This document shows, piece by piece, positions 54,984-63,492 of a stretch of 64,000 nucleotides of DNA. The notes beneath the pieces are model-generated. The model was not told the origin of the DNA. It saw only the letters and a program-made list of their open reading frames with translations, and did no database searches. The stretch covers positions 3,906,001 to 3,970,000 of the forward strand of contig NZ_AP024652.1 in the NCBI RefSeq assembly GCF_019977315.1, in the 5' to 3' direction. Each line of letters begins with the position of its first letter. The stretch's first letter is position 1. The DNA comes from Arthrobacter sp. StoSoilB22 (GTDB lineage: Bacteria > Actinomycetota > Actinomycetes > Actinomycetales > Micrococcaceae). Both the position numbers and the translations under genes were made by a program.

Positions 54984-56010
54984 ATCCCCGCACTACCAAC
55001 GAACTTTCTAGCGTCACATGTGGCTCTGCCAGCGGTAGGCCTTCCATGAGTCCCCGCAGTTGTTCCCCGGCCTTGCGCCCTAGCGGTGTGGCCGGCAAGT
55101 GGACGGTGGTGAGGCTGGGGTTGCTGGTGGCTGAGTACGGCAGGTCATCGAAGCCCGCCACGGCCAACTCCTCAGGGATCCGGACACCCTCCACGCGCGC
55201 TTCCTGCAGCACGCCGTAGGCATGCGTATCGGTACCGCAAACGACGGCGGTAACTCCCTCACGCTGCCACTCCGGCCAGGCCTCGGCGAACGCGGCAGCG
55301 GCAGCACCGACGTCGATCGGGGTGCTGATGACATGCCCGTCGGCCACTAAAAGCCCACAGGCTGCAGCCTCCGCCAAGAAGGCCTCACGGCGCAGTTGGA
55401 ACGTGGCAGTGCCGGTGATGCCGTCCACGTAGGCGGCCCGGGTGTGCCCGGAAGCAGCGAGGTGCCGGGCAAGCTCGCGGGCGCCCTGGGCGACATCAAG
55501 GTTCACGGACGGTGCATAGGACTCGAGCCCCGGGGCATCCAGCAATACAAGGGGCGGGGCTGCAGACAGGTCTTCCAGGAATTCCGCACTGGGTGCGCCC
55601 ACCAGCAGTCCGGCAGGGCGGAGAGCCAGCAACTTGCGGACGTCATCAGCCTGCGGTGATTCACCGGCGTCGGTCACGGAGAGCAGCAGCTGATACTCGG
55701 AACCCAACGATTCCCGCACCCCAGCGATGACGTTGGCAAAGAAGGGGTTGGACACATCCGGCGTCACAAGTATGACGATTGAGCTGACCCCGCGGGCCAG
55801 CGAGCTGCCGATGCTGTCCACCACGTAACCAAGTTCAGCAATGGCGGAACGAACACGGGAGATGTTGTCGTCGGATACCCGCCCCTGGGTTTTGCCGTTC
55901 GCCACCAGGGACACGGTAGCCGTGGAAACGCCTGCGCGGGCGGCCACCATCGCGGCCGTCACGCGGTGCGAGCGGGGCGCGCGGCCATGGCGCCGTTCCA
56001 GGGATTCCAT
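54967..56010 (-). CDS. LacI-family repressor of the nucleoside operon
   Basis: A 347-residue LacI regulator. The helix-turn-helix is at about residues 16-36 (TAAMVAARAGVSTATVSLVANGKTQGRVSD), followed by a hinge helix and a periplasmic-binding domain (IVILVTPDVSNPFFANVIAG...PEELAVAGFDDLPYSA). It is divergent from the nucleoside hydrolase-MFS-ribokinase operon, and palindromes of LacI type lie between, so it likely represses that operon with a ribose or nucleoside signal. Confidence 0.9.
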   Translation of the reverse strand: MESLERRHGRAPRSHRVTAAMVAARAGVSTATVSLVANGKTQGRVSDDNISRVRSAIAELGYVVDSIGSSLARGVSSIVILVTPDVSNPFFANVIAGVRESLGSEYQLLLSVTDAGESPQADDVRKLLALRPAGLLVGAPSAEFLEDLSAAPPLVLLDAPGLESYAPSVNLDVAQGARELARHLAASGHTRAAYVDGITGTATFQLRREAFLAEAAACGLLVADGHVISTPIDVGAAAAAFAEAWPEWQREGVTAVVCGTDTHAYGVLQEARVEGVRIPEELAVAGFDDLPYSATSNPSLTTVHLPATPLGRKAGEQLRGLMEGLPLAEPHVTLESSLVVRGSTSLG

Positions 56011-56056
56011 GCATCGATCGTAGCGGCTCCAACCAGTCCTGACCTGCGAGAAGGCA

Positions 56057-56102
56057 TCAAGCGCTTGACGTTGAAGGTTCAAAGATCACGTTAAGCGTTT
56101 GA
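56057..56102. promoter_or_regulatory. Two LacI-type operators
   Basis: TCAAGCGCTTGA (56057-56068) is a perfect palindrome with the central CG of LacI operators. TTAAGCGTTTGA (56091-56102) is a near copy 34 bp away. Both are between the LacI gene and the nucleoside hydrolase. Confidence 0.75.
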
Positions 56103-56194
56103 CGTACGTAGCTAAGCAGTGCCAGAATCTCCCTGAATGCATACTGCCCTGCCCGGGAAAGTTCCAGGCAGGCCCCAATGACGTGGAGAAAAAC

Positions 56195-57223
56195 GTGGAC
56201 CCCAACACCATGACGCCCGCACCCAGGAAGATCATTCTTGACTGCGACCCTGGCCATGACGACGCAGTGGCATTGCTGCTGGCACACGGCAACCCGGACA
56301 TCGAGCTGCTCGCGGTGACCACCGTGGTGGGCAACCAGACCCTCGAAAAAGTCACCCGCAACGCCCTCTCAGTGGCCACGATTGCCGGCATCACGGGAGT
56401 CCCCTTCGCCGCCGGCTGTGACCGCCCCTTGGTGCGCACCATCGAAACGGCCCCCAGCATCCATGGCGACTCCGGCATGGACGGACCGGAACAGCCTGAG
56501 TCCGCCATCGAGCTGGACCCGCGCCACGCCGTCGATCTCATCATTGAAACCGTCATGGCACATGAGCCGGGCACCGTCACTTTGGTCCCCACCGCGGGCC
56601 TCACCAACATCGCCATGGCTGCCCGCAAGGAGCCCCGCATCGTTGAGCGCGTCAAGGAAGTTGTCCTCATGGGCGGCGGCTACCACGTGGGCAACTGGAG
56701 CGCCGTAGCGGAGTTCAACATCATCATTGACCCCGAAGCTGCGCACATCGTTTTCAACGAAAAGTGGCCTGTGGTGATGGTGGGCCTCGATCTCACGCAC
56801 CAGGCTTTGGCCACGGATGAGGTAGTGGACCGCATCGCGGCGATCGGCACCAAGCCGGCCAAGTTCGTCATGGAACTCATGGACTTCTTCCAGAAGACCT
56901 ACAAGGACGCCCAGGGCTTCGACTTCCCGCCGGTGCACGATCCCTGCGCCGTTGCCTACGTGATCGACCCCTCGGTCATGACAACCCGCAAGGTCCCCGT
57001 GGACATCGAGCTCCAAGGCAAGCTCACTCTCGGCATGACCGTGGCCGACTTCCGCGCGCCTGCGCCGGAGGACTGCCACACCTCCGTGGCCGTGGACCTG
57101 GACCACAAGAAGTTCTGGGATCTGGTCACCGACGCGATCGAACGGATCGGCGAACCAACGCTCGACGGCGGCGCTGACGCCACCGCTGCTGCTGAGACCG
57201 TTCTGGCTGGAGAGGCAAAGTAA
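56195..57223 (+). CDS. Nucleoside hydrolase
   Basis: A 342-residue inosine-uridine preferring nucleoside hydrolase. The calcium and ribose site DCDPGHDDA is at about residues 15-23, followed by the HGDSGMDG and EFNIIIDPEAA segments. It splits nucleosides to ribose and base. The GTG at 56195 has GGAG 6 bases upstream; ATG 56210 is also in frame. It heads a three-gene operon. Confidence 0.92.
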   Translation: MDPNTMTPAPRKIILDCDPGHDDAVALLLAHGNPDIELLAVTTVVGNQTLEKVTRNALSVATIAGITGVPFAAGCDRPLVRTIETAPSIHGDSGMDGPEQPESAIELDPRHAVDLIIETVMAHEPGTVTLVPTAGLTNIAMAARKEPRIVERVKEVVLMGGGYHVGNWSAVAEFNIIIDPEAAHIVFNEKWPVVMVGLDLTHQALATDEVVDRIAAIGTKPAKFVMELMDFFQKTYKDAQGFDFPPVHDPCAVAYVIDPSVMTTRKVPVDIELQGKLTLGMTVADFRAPAPEDCHTSVAVDLDHKKFWDLVTDAIERIGEPTLDGGADATAAAETVLAGEAK

Positions 57224-58668
57224 TGTCCTCCCCCGCAACCGAATCCACATCCACCCGCGGCAACGTCACCGCGCTCATGGTGGCCCTGCTGGCAGCCTGC
57301 GTGGCCTTCCAGCTCAACGCCTCCATGCTCAGCCCGGCCCTGGTGACCATGGGCAACGAGCTCAACACTGACCAGGCCACCATCGGCCTGTCCCAGACCT
57401 GGTTCTTCACGGCTGCCGCCCTGTTCTCCCTCTTCCTCCCGCGCCTGAGCGACATCGTGGGCCGCAAGAAGATCCTTGTGGGCATGATGCTCCTGATGGC
57501 AGTGGGCTCGGTCATTGCCGCGCTGGCCCCGGACGTTACCTGGCTCTTCGTGGGCCGCATCATCCAGGGCGTCAGCGGCCCCACGGTTCCGTTGTGCCTG
57601 ATCATGCTCCGCTCCGCGGTCAGCAACCCCCGCAAGTACGGCACCCTCATGGGCCTCATCACCGCGGTCAACGGTGGCGTGGCCGGCGTGGACTCCTTCG
57701 TGGGTGGCTACTTCGCTGAGAACTTCGGCTTCCGCAGCATTTTCTGGCTCATGGTCGCCCTGGCCCTCGTTGCCACCGTGCTGATTGCCGTCCTGGCCGG
57801 TGAAAGCAAGCCTGCTGCGGGTACCACCATGGACTGGCTGGGTGTGTTCTGCATTGTGATTGCCGTGGGCGCTTTGCTGACAGCCTTGAACGAGGGCGCC
57901 AAGCTTGCCTCCGCCTTCGATTCCGGCACCCTGACCCTCGCGGTGGTCCTCACGGTGATCGCCGCCGTCGCGTTCTACGCGTTCTGGACCGTTGAAAAGC
58001 GGGCCAAGCAGCCCATGGTGGAAACCGTGCACCTGCGCCAGCGCTCCACGTGGGCACCGCTGCTGACCACCACGCTCACCATGACCGGCATCTTCGCGGT
58101 CATCAACGGCATCGTCCCGGCCTACGTGCAGGCCGCGGATCCGGGCTTCGGCGTGGGCCCCACGGAGATGTCGCTCATCATCCTGACTCCATACGCGCTG
58201 CTGGGCTGGCTCTTTGGTCCGATCAGCGGCCGCCTGGCTCCCGTGCTCGGCTACACCAAGGTCCTGCGTATCGGCCTGCTTGGCAGCTTGGTGGCGCTGG
58301 CGATCATCGCGTTCTTCGGCCTCAACAACCTGCCCATGATGATTGTGGGAACGGCCTTGCTGGGCATCATGTACGCCGGTACCGTCAACATCATGCTCAA
58401 CGGACTGGGCGTGGTTCTCTCCCCGCAGGGCAACCCGGGCTTCCTGCCTGGCATGAACGCCGGCGCCTTCAACCTCGGTGCCGGGCTGAGCTTCCTTGTC
58501 CTGCCCGCGGTCCTCGTGGCCACCGCTTCGCTCAATGATGCCAAGGCGTCCTACCTGACCGTTGTTGTGGTGGGACTCGCCATCACTTTGGCAGCCTTCG
58601 CAGCCTCACTCCTGATCCCCAAGCCGGTGGACGCAGAAGTGACCGAAACCGAAAAGGTGACCGCATGA
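57223..58668 (+). CDS. MFS transporter, likely nucleoside or ribose
   Basis: A 481-residue major facilitator with 14 predicted helices (DHA2-like count). The loop motif is RLSDIVGRKKILVG. Its start overlaps the hydrolase stop (TAATG) and its stop overlaps ribokinase (ATGA), so it likely moves nucleosides or ribose for the pathway. The exact substrate is inferred. Confidence 0.88.
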   Translation: MSSPATESTSTRGNVTALMVALLAACVAFQLNASMLSPALVTMGNELNTDQATIGLSQTWFFTAAALFSLFLPRLSDIVGRKKILVGMMLLMAVGSVIAALAPDVTWLFVGRIIQGVSGPTVPLCLIMLRSAVSNPRKYGTLMGLITAVNGGVAGVDSFVGGYFAENFGFRSIFWLMVALALVATVLIAVLAGESKPAAGTTMDWLGVFCIVIAVGALLTALNEGAKLASAFDSGTLTLAVVLTVIAAVAFYAFWTVEKRAKQPMVETVHLRQRSTWAPLLTTTLTMTGIFAVINGIVPAYVQAADPGFGVGPTEMSLIILTPYALLGWLFGPISGRLAPVLGYTKVLRIGLLGSLVALAIIAFFGLNNLPMMIVGTALLGIMYAGTVNIMLNGLGVVLSPQGNPGFLPGMNAGAFNLGAGLSFLVLPAVLVATASLNDAKASYLTVVVVGLAITLAAFAASLLIPKPVDAEVTETEKVTA

Positions 58669-59621
58669 CCAGCGCACCCAAGGCGGGAATCGTCGTCGTC
58701 GGCTCCCTGAACGCCGACCTCACCATCTACTGCGACCGCCTCCCTCAACCCGGCGAGACGGTTCACGGCAACGGGTTCGCCGTCAATCCCGGCGGCAAGA
58801 GCGCCAACCAGGCCGTGGCTGCCAGCAAGCTCGGCGGTCAGGTCAGCCTGATCGGTGCCGTGGGAGACGACCCCAACGGCACCATGCTCCTCGACTCGAC
58901 GGCCAGCGCGGGAGTGGACGTGTCCCGCGTCCGACGCTCCGACGTCGCTACTGGTGTTGCGGTCATTTCCGTAGACGCCGGCGGCGAGAACAGCATCATC
59001 ATTTCCGCAGGCGCCAATGGCACCCTCCGGCCTTCGGATGTCACGCCCGACGCCTTCCAGGATGCAGCCGTGGTGTGCCTCTGCCTGGAGGTGGAAACGG
59101 ATACCGTGATTGCCGCCGCCCAAGCAGGGCACGACGCCGGTGCGACCGTTCTGCTAAACCTCTCGCCTTACGCGGAGGTGCCGGAGGCTTTGGCCGGGTT
59201 GAGCGATGTGCTGCTGGTGAACGCGCACGAGGCGTCGTTGTTCCTGGGCTCGGAAGCAGATGTACCCGACGCCGACGCAGAGGCCGAGGCCTGGGAGCCG
59301 GTCCGGAGCCAGTTCGCCGACCGTGGATTGCAGCGGGTGCTGGTGACCCTGGGTGCACAGGGATCCGTGGTTCTGGATTCCTTGGCCCGTGGCGCTGAAG
59401 ACCAGATCACCCGTATCGCCCCGACGCGTGTTTCCGCAGTGGACACCACGGGTGCCGGTGATGCCTTCACAGGTGCTGTGGCTGCTCGCTTGGCAGCTGG
59501 TGAATCCCTCGCAGATGCTGCATCTTTCGCCTCGGTGGCTGCGGCCTTGGCTGCCACCAAGAAGGGAACGCAGGCCGCCTACCCAACCATCACCGACGTA
59601 GAACAGCTGCGGGGCGCTTAG
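58665..59621 (+). CDS. rbsK: Ribokinase
   Basis: A 318-residue PfkB-family ribokinase. The N-terminal GSLNADLTIYCDRLPQPGETVHG and NPGGKSANQAVAASKLGG bind substrate. The catalytic DTTGAGDAFTGAV is in the C-terminal part. It phosphorylates ribose released by the hydrolase. Repeat copy 4 follows the stop. Confidence 0.92.
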   Translation: MTSAPKAGIVVVGSLNADLTIYCDRLPQPGETVHGNGFAVNPGGKSANQAVAASKLGGQVSLIGAVGDDPNGTMLLDSTASAGVDVSRVRRSDVATGVAVISVDAGGENSIIISAGANGTLRPSDVTPDAFQDAAVVCLCLEVETDTVIAAAQAGHDAGATVLLNLSPYAEVPEALAGLSDVLLVNAHEASLFLGSEADVPDADAEAEAWEPVRSQFADRGLQRVLVTLGAQGSVVLDSLARGAEDQITRIAPTRVSAVDTTGAGDAFTGAVAARLAAGESLADAASFASVAAALAATKKGTQAAYPTITDVEQLRGA

Positions 59622-59633
59622 TCCCAGCCCCGC

Positions 59634-59701
59634 ACCCAACTGGGTCGCATTTAAGCGCGTTTTGAGCCGTCAAAACGCGCTTAAATGCGACCTACTTGGG
59701 T
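59634..59701. repeat. Palindromic repeat, family 1, copy 4
   Basis: Left arm GTCGCATTTAAGCGCG then TTTTGA, right arm CAAAACGCGCTTAAATGCG, outer boxes ACCCAACTGGGT and CTACTTGGGT. The arms pair perfectly over the middle. It fills the gap between convergent rbsK and the small membrane-protein gene, whose stop starts at the last base of the repeat. Confidence 0.92.
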
Positions 59702-60021
59702 TAAGCGGACTTGCGGGCTGCTCGTTGGGCCGCCCGCTCTACAGCCTTGCGGGACAGGGCTCCGTGGCCGGCCATGAGGCGGGGAACCACAACATACACA
59801 GCGGCGGGAACCACCAGGGCCGTGAGCAGCAGCGCCCGGAGGACCGGGTGGAGCGGCTCCATGATGGGACCCAGGAGCAGCATGCCGATGGACACCAGCG
59901 GGAAGATGGCCAGCCAGGTGATGAGGGCCCGCATGTGAACGGACGGCCCTTTCGGACGGGCAGGGGCGGCCGGGGCCGCTGGGGTTTCAACGGCGATGTG
60001 GGAGCTTGTTTGTGTCGTCAT
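59701..60021 (-). CDS. Small two-helix membrane protein beside TetR
   Basis: A 106-residue protein with an Ala/Pro-rich N-terminus, two membrane helices (about residues 32-52 and 62-83) and a basic Arg/Ala-rich C-terminus. Family unknown. ATG 60021 has TTGGAGAA upstream. It is divergent from a TetR gene, with a shared operator motif before each, so it is likely under that regulator. Confidence 0.7.
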   Translation of the reverse strand: MTTQTSSHIAVETPAAPAAPARPKGPSVHMRALITWLAIFPLVSIGMLLLGPIMEPLHPVLRALLLTALVVPAAVYVVVPRLMAGHGALSRKAVERAAQRAARKSA

Positions 60022-60030
60022 GGCATTCTC

Positions 60031-60108
60031 CAACTAAACGGTTGCTTTTGGCTTGGAATCACAATAACCCCACCCTCCAACAAATACAACCATCCAGTTG
60101 GAAACTGG
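60031..60108. promoter_or_regulatory. TetR operator candidates in divergent region
   Basis: CAAC-N6-GTTG occurs twice: 60031-60044 near the membrane-protein start and 60087-60100 near the TetR start. The second is overlapped by CCAGTTGGAAACTGG (60094-60108), with 6-bp arms. One site near each gene fits control by the divergent TetR protein. Confidence 0.55.
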
Positions 60109-60112
60109 TAAT

Positions 60113-60727
60113 ATGACTCCTATGGCATGGGACACAGAGCGAACCAAGGCGCTGCTTCTAGAGGCAGCTACCAGTGAGTTTTGCACCCGCGGATTGGCCG
60201 GCGCCCGCATTGATCGCATCGCGGCGGAGGCCGGGGTCAACAAGGAGCGGATCTACCAGTACTTCGGCAATAAGAACGCGCTCTTCGACGCCGTGATCGT
60301 CGCCGCCCTCAGCTCCCTCATGGACGAAGTACCCATCGAAGGCAGCGGACCCGAAGCCATGGCGGACTACGCCGGCAGGCTCTTCGACCACCATCAGCAA
60401 GATGCCACGGCCCCACGCCTCCTGTTCTGGGAAGGACTGGAACGGGGCACGGAAGTGGTGGGGCTGCCAAAGCGGATGGCCAACTGCGCATCCAAGGTCA
60501 ACAGCACCATCGCCGCCCTCCCCGGCGTCTCCAGGGAAGATGCAGGGGATCTCCTCATCACCATCGTGAGCCTGTGCGACGCCGCCCCGGTACTCCCGGC
60601 ACTCGATGGACTGATGGCCGGCAACAACCCCGGCCGCGCACAAAGGCGACGCGCCGCCGTCGTACGTACCGTCTACCTGGCGGCTGCAGCGCTTGCCGCC
60701 GAGGCGCAGGAACCGGCCCGCACCTAA
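60113..60727 (+). CDS. TetR-family regulator
   Basis: A TetR protein of about 204 residues. The helix-turn-helix is at residues 22-55 (GARIDRIAAEAGVNKERIYQYFGNKNALFDAVI). The C-terminal domain is helical. ATG 60113 or 60122 may be used. It likely represses the divergent membrane protein and itself; the ligand is unknown. Confidence 0.87.
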   Translation: MTPMAWDTERTKALLLEAATSEFCTRGLAGARIDRIAAEAGVNKERIYQYFGNKNALFDAVIVAALSSLMDEVPIEGSGPEAMADYAGRLFDHHQQDATAPRLLFWEGLERGTEVVGLPKRMANCASKVNSTIAALPGVSREDAGDLLITIVSLCDAAPVLPALDGLMAGNNPGRAQRRRAAVVRTVYLAAAALAAEAQEPART

Positions 60728-60796
60728 GCGCAACCCGCTTGCCCGCACCGCCCCTCGTGACAGCTTTGACACGAAAAGTGACTTAGTTGTGAAGTT

Positions 60797-60837
60797 GCCC
60801 CTAGCCAAGAGGGGGCGCCATGAACCATGCTTGCTGA
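60797..60837 (+). promoter_or_regulatory. Leader hairpin and five-codon mini-ORF before phosphatase
   Basis: GCCCCT (60797) pairs with AGGGGGC (60810-60816), covering a GGGGG ribosome-binding site. The next ATG (60820) reads M-N-H-A-C-stop, and its TGA (60835-60837) is directly followed by the phosphatase ATG at 60838 in the same frame. The phosphatase has no other good ribosome-binding site, so reinitiation is likely. Confidence 0.45.
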
Positions 60838-61398
60838 ATGTACTCAACGACGAGCCCATACCGCATCATCACGGTCTGCACTGGAAACATCTGCCGCTCG
60901 CCCATGGCAGCGCTCATGCTCACGGAAGCCTTCGGCGCGGAAGGGCTCGGCGAACTCGTGGCGGTGGACTCCGCGGGCACTACGGGCTACGAGGTTGGAC
61001 ACCCCATCGACCCCCGCGCCGCACGGGTTCTAACGGCCCAGCACCTCGCTTCCGAGGACCACGTTGCCCGCGAGTGGCGGCGTGAATGGTACGCCGAACG
61101 GGACCTGATCCTGGCACTGGATGTTGACCATTTCGGCTGGCTTCAGGAAGGGGCCCCGGATCACGCCTCCCTCGGAAAAGTCCGGATGCTCCGCAGCTTC
61201 GATCCCCACATGGCAGGCCGCAGCTCCCTTGACCTCGGCATCGAAGACCCTTGGTACGGCGGCCACACGGACTTCGACAACACATGGACGCTCATCAACG
61301 GCGCCATCCCAGGGATACTGCAGCACGTCAAAGCAGCCATCGCAGCGTCTCAAGACGCGAAAGCCCCCGAGCCCCAGCAGGTAACCTCTATGACATGA
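60838..61398 (+). CDS. Low-molecular-weight protein tyrosine phosphatase
   Basis: A 186-residue LMW phosphatase. The P-loop is VCTGNICRSPMA with nucleophile C14 and R20. The general acid is in GIEDPWYGG. It dephosphorylates protein tyrosine or related phosphates; the target is unknown. Its TGA overlaps the start of the kinase-PabB gene (ATGA), so both are translated together. Confidence 0.92.
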   Translation: MYSTTSPYRIITVCTGNICRSPMAALMLTEAFGAEGLGELVAVDSAGTTGYEVGHPIDPRAARVLTAQHLASEDHVAREWRREWYAERDLILALDVDHFGWLQEGAPDHASLGKVRMLRSFDPHMAGRSSLDLGIEDPWYGGHTDFDNTWTLINGAIPGILQHVKAAIAASQDAKAPEPQQVTSMT

Positions 61399-63434
61399 CC
61401 CCTGCACCCGTGATCATCGCAGTTGACGGCAGGTCCGGCGCAGGAAAGACCACGCTGGCCGTTGAGCTGGCGGCCCGATTGCGGCAACACCACAAGGTTT
61501 CGCTGTTCCACCTGGAAGACATCTACCCCGGCTGGAACGGCCTCATGCCCGGCATTGAGCGCTACGTGGGCACGGTCCTGAAGCCGCTCAGCGAAGGCAT
61601 GGCGGCAGAGTGGACCAGCTGGGATTGGGACAAACACTACGACGGCGGCCTGAACGTTACGCTGCCAGCCGAGATCGTGATCGTTGAAGGGGTAGGCGCG
61701 GCGGCGGACGCCGCCCGTCCCATGCTGGACGCCGTGGTGTGGGTGGAAGCCTCCGGCGACGAGCGCCGTCGTCGGGCTTTGACTCGTGACGGAAGTACCT
61801 ACGAACCGTACTGGGACAGCTGGGCCGCCCAGGAGGATGAGTGGCTTTCAAGCGACCAGGTGATCAGTGCCGCTGACATTCGGGTGCAGAACCTTGCCGA
61901 CGGCAGCGCTCCGGACGATGTCCTCCGAACCCTGATGTACCTGCCTTCGGTTGCTTCGATTTTGTCGCCGGAACTCAGTGCGCGGCGGGGACTTCAGCTG
62001 CGATCCGAGCGCCTGGATGCGACGCCCGACGCTGAGCTGCTCTTCGCCTCCCTCTACGGCAAGTCCACCAACGCAGTGTGGCTGGATTCTTCCAACGCCT
62101 CCGCCGTCGCCGGCCGTTCCCAAGCCGCCGCGCGCAGTCGCTTCAGCATCCTGGCTGACGACGGCGGCACGTTCGGACAGTCGGCGCTACACCGCTCCGG
62201 AACTACCCAAGTGACCGCCGGTTCCGCCTCCGTCAGCACCTCCGGGCCGTTCTTCCGCTGGCTCGATTCCGTCTGGGGCCGCCGGGCCGTCCGCGCGCCC
62301 CGAGGTTACGACGGCCAGTTCACGCTCGGCTGGCTCGGATACCTCGGCTACGAACTCAAGCGCGAAACCGGCGGGAATGACGTCCCCTCCCACACCCCGG
62401 ACGCCGCCTTGCTCTTCGCCGGCCGGGCTGTGGTGGTGGATCATCGCGAACAGACTGTCTGGCTGCTCGCCTTGGAAGCGCCCGACGCCGAGGAATGGTT
62501 GCGTGCGGCCCGCACCGCCGTCGAGGCTTCAGTCTCCCCCGCTGCCGGCCTCGCGGTCTCTTTCAATCCGGGACCTGCCGGCCTTGAGTTCGTCAGCCGC
62601 GACTCTGCCACTGACTACAAGCGCAAAATCGCGGACTCGCAGCACCAAATCAGCGAAGGTAACTCCTACGAGATCTGCCTTACCACCACGCTGGAAGCCC
62701 CTGCCGGCGGCCTGGACCCGTGGGCGAGCTACCTGGCACTACGACGCCGGAACCCGGCACCGTTCGCCAGTTACCTTCGGTTCGGCGAATTGGTGGTGGC
62801 AAGTACGTCACCTGAGCGGTTCCTGCGCATTATGTCCGACGGCGGCATGCGCGCCGAGCCGATCAAAGGCACCCGCGGCCGGTCTACTGACGCTTCCGAG
62901 GATGCTGCATTGCGGCACGACCTCGAGACGTCGCTGAAGGACCGCGCGGAGAACATCATGATTGTGGACCTGCTGCGCAACGACCTCAGCCACTTCGCGA
63001 TCCCGGGTTCCGTGACGGTCAGCCGGCTGTGCGCCATAGAAAGCTACGCCACCGTCCACCAAATGGTGAGCACCATAGACGCACACCTTCGTCCGGGTGC
63101 TCCGCGGGCGGAAGCCCTGGCTGCAGCCTTTCCCGCAGGGTCCATGACAGGTGCCCCGAAGATCAGCACCATGGACATTCTTGACCAGCTCGAATCCGGG
63201 CCCAGGGGGATCTACTCCGGCGCAATCGGCTACTTCTCACTGAACGCCGCAACGGACCTCGCCGTGGTGATCCGCACTCTGGTGGTCAATCCTGACGGCA
63301 ATGGCGGGCGAACCCTGTCCCTCGGCGTGGGTGGGGCCATTACGGCGGATTCCGTGGCTGATGACGAGTACGAGGAAATCCGGACCAAGGCATACGGTGT
63401 GCTGTCCACGCTGGGTGCTGACTTCCCCGGCTGA
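61395..63434 (+). CDS. pabB: P-loop kinase domain fused to aminodeoxychorismate synthase component I
   Basis: A 679-residue fusion. Residues 5-190 form a uridine-kinase-like P-loop domain (VDGRSGAGKTTLAVELA, K18; later LFHLEDIYPGW). The rest is a chorismate-binding domain of the PabB type: QFTLGWLGYLGYELKRE, SEGNSYEICLT, PIKGTRGRSTDASED, DRAENIMIVDLLRNDLSHF, GSMTGAPKISTMDILDQLE and GIYSGAIGYFS. The PabB part makes aminodeoxychorismate for folate. The kinase substrate is unknown. The ATG at 61395 overlaps the phosphatase stop. Confidence 0.88.
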   Translation: MTPAPVIIAVDGRSGAGKTTLAVELAARLRQHHKVSLFHLEDIYPGWNGLMPGIERYVGTVLKPLSEGMAAEWTSWDWDKHYDGGLNVTLPAEIVIVEGVGAAADAARPMLDAVVWVEASGDERRRRALTRDGSTYEPYWDSWAAQEDEWLSSDQVISAADIRVQNLADGSAPDDVLRTLMYLPSVASILSPELSARRGLQLRSERLDATPDAELLFASLYGKSTNAVWLDSSNASAVAGRSQAAARSRFSILADDGGTFGQSALHRSGTTQVTAGSASVSTSGPFFRWLDSVWGRRAVRAPRGYDGQFTLGWLGYLGYELKRETGGNDVPSHTPDAALLFAGRAVVVDHREQTVWLLALEAPDAEEWLRAARTAVEASVSPAAGLAVSFNPGPAGLEFVSRDSATDYKRKIADSQHQISEGNSYEICLTTTLEAPAGGLDPWASYLALRRRNPAPFASYLRFGELVVASTSPERFLRIMSDGGMRAEPIKGTRGRSTDASEDAALRHDLETSLKDRAENIMIVDLLRNDLSHFAIPGSVTVSRLCAIESYATVHQMVSTIDAHLRPGAPRAEALAAAFPAGSMTGAPKISTMDILDQLESGPRGIYSGAIGYFSLNAATDLAVVIRTLVVNPDGNGGRTLSLGVGGAITADSVADDEYEEIRTKAYGVLSTLGADFPG

Positions 63435-63435
63435 G

Positions 63436-63490
63436 TTTTTGTACAGCTAATGCCCTCAAGAACGTCTCTAAAGGGCGTTAGCTGTACACA
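63436..63490. repeat. Palindromic repeat, family 2, copy 2 (bidirectional terminator)
   Basis: GTACAGCTAATGCCCT (63441-63456) and AGGGCGTTAGCTGTAC (63472-63487) pair over 16 bases with one mismatch. TTTTT precedes the left arm and ACAAA follows the right arm, so it could end transcription from either side. It lies between convergent pabB and the cardiolipin synthase-type gene. The core matches copy 1 at 30322. Confidence 0.85.
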
Positions 63491-63492
63491 AA

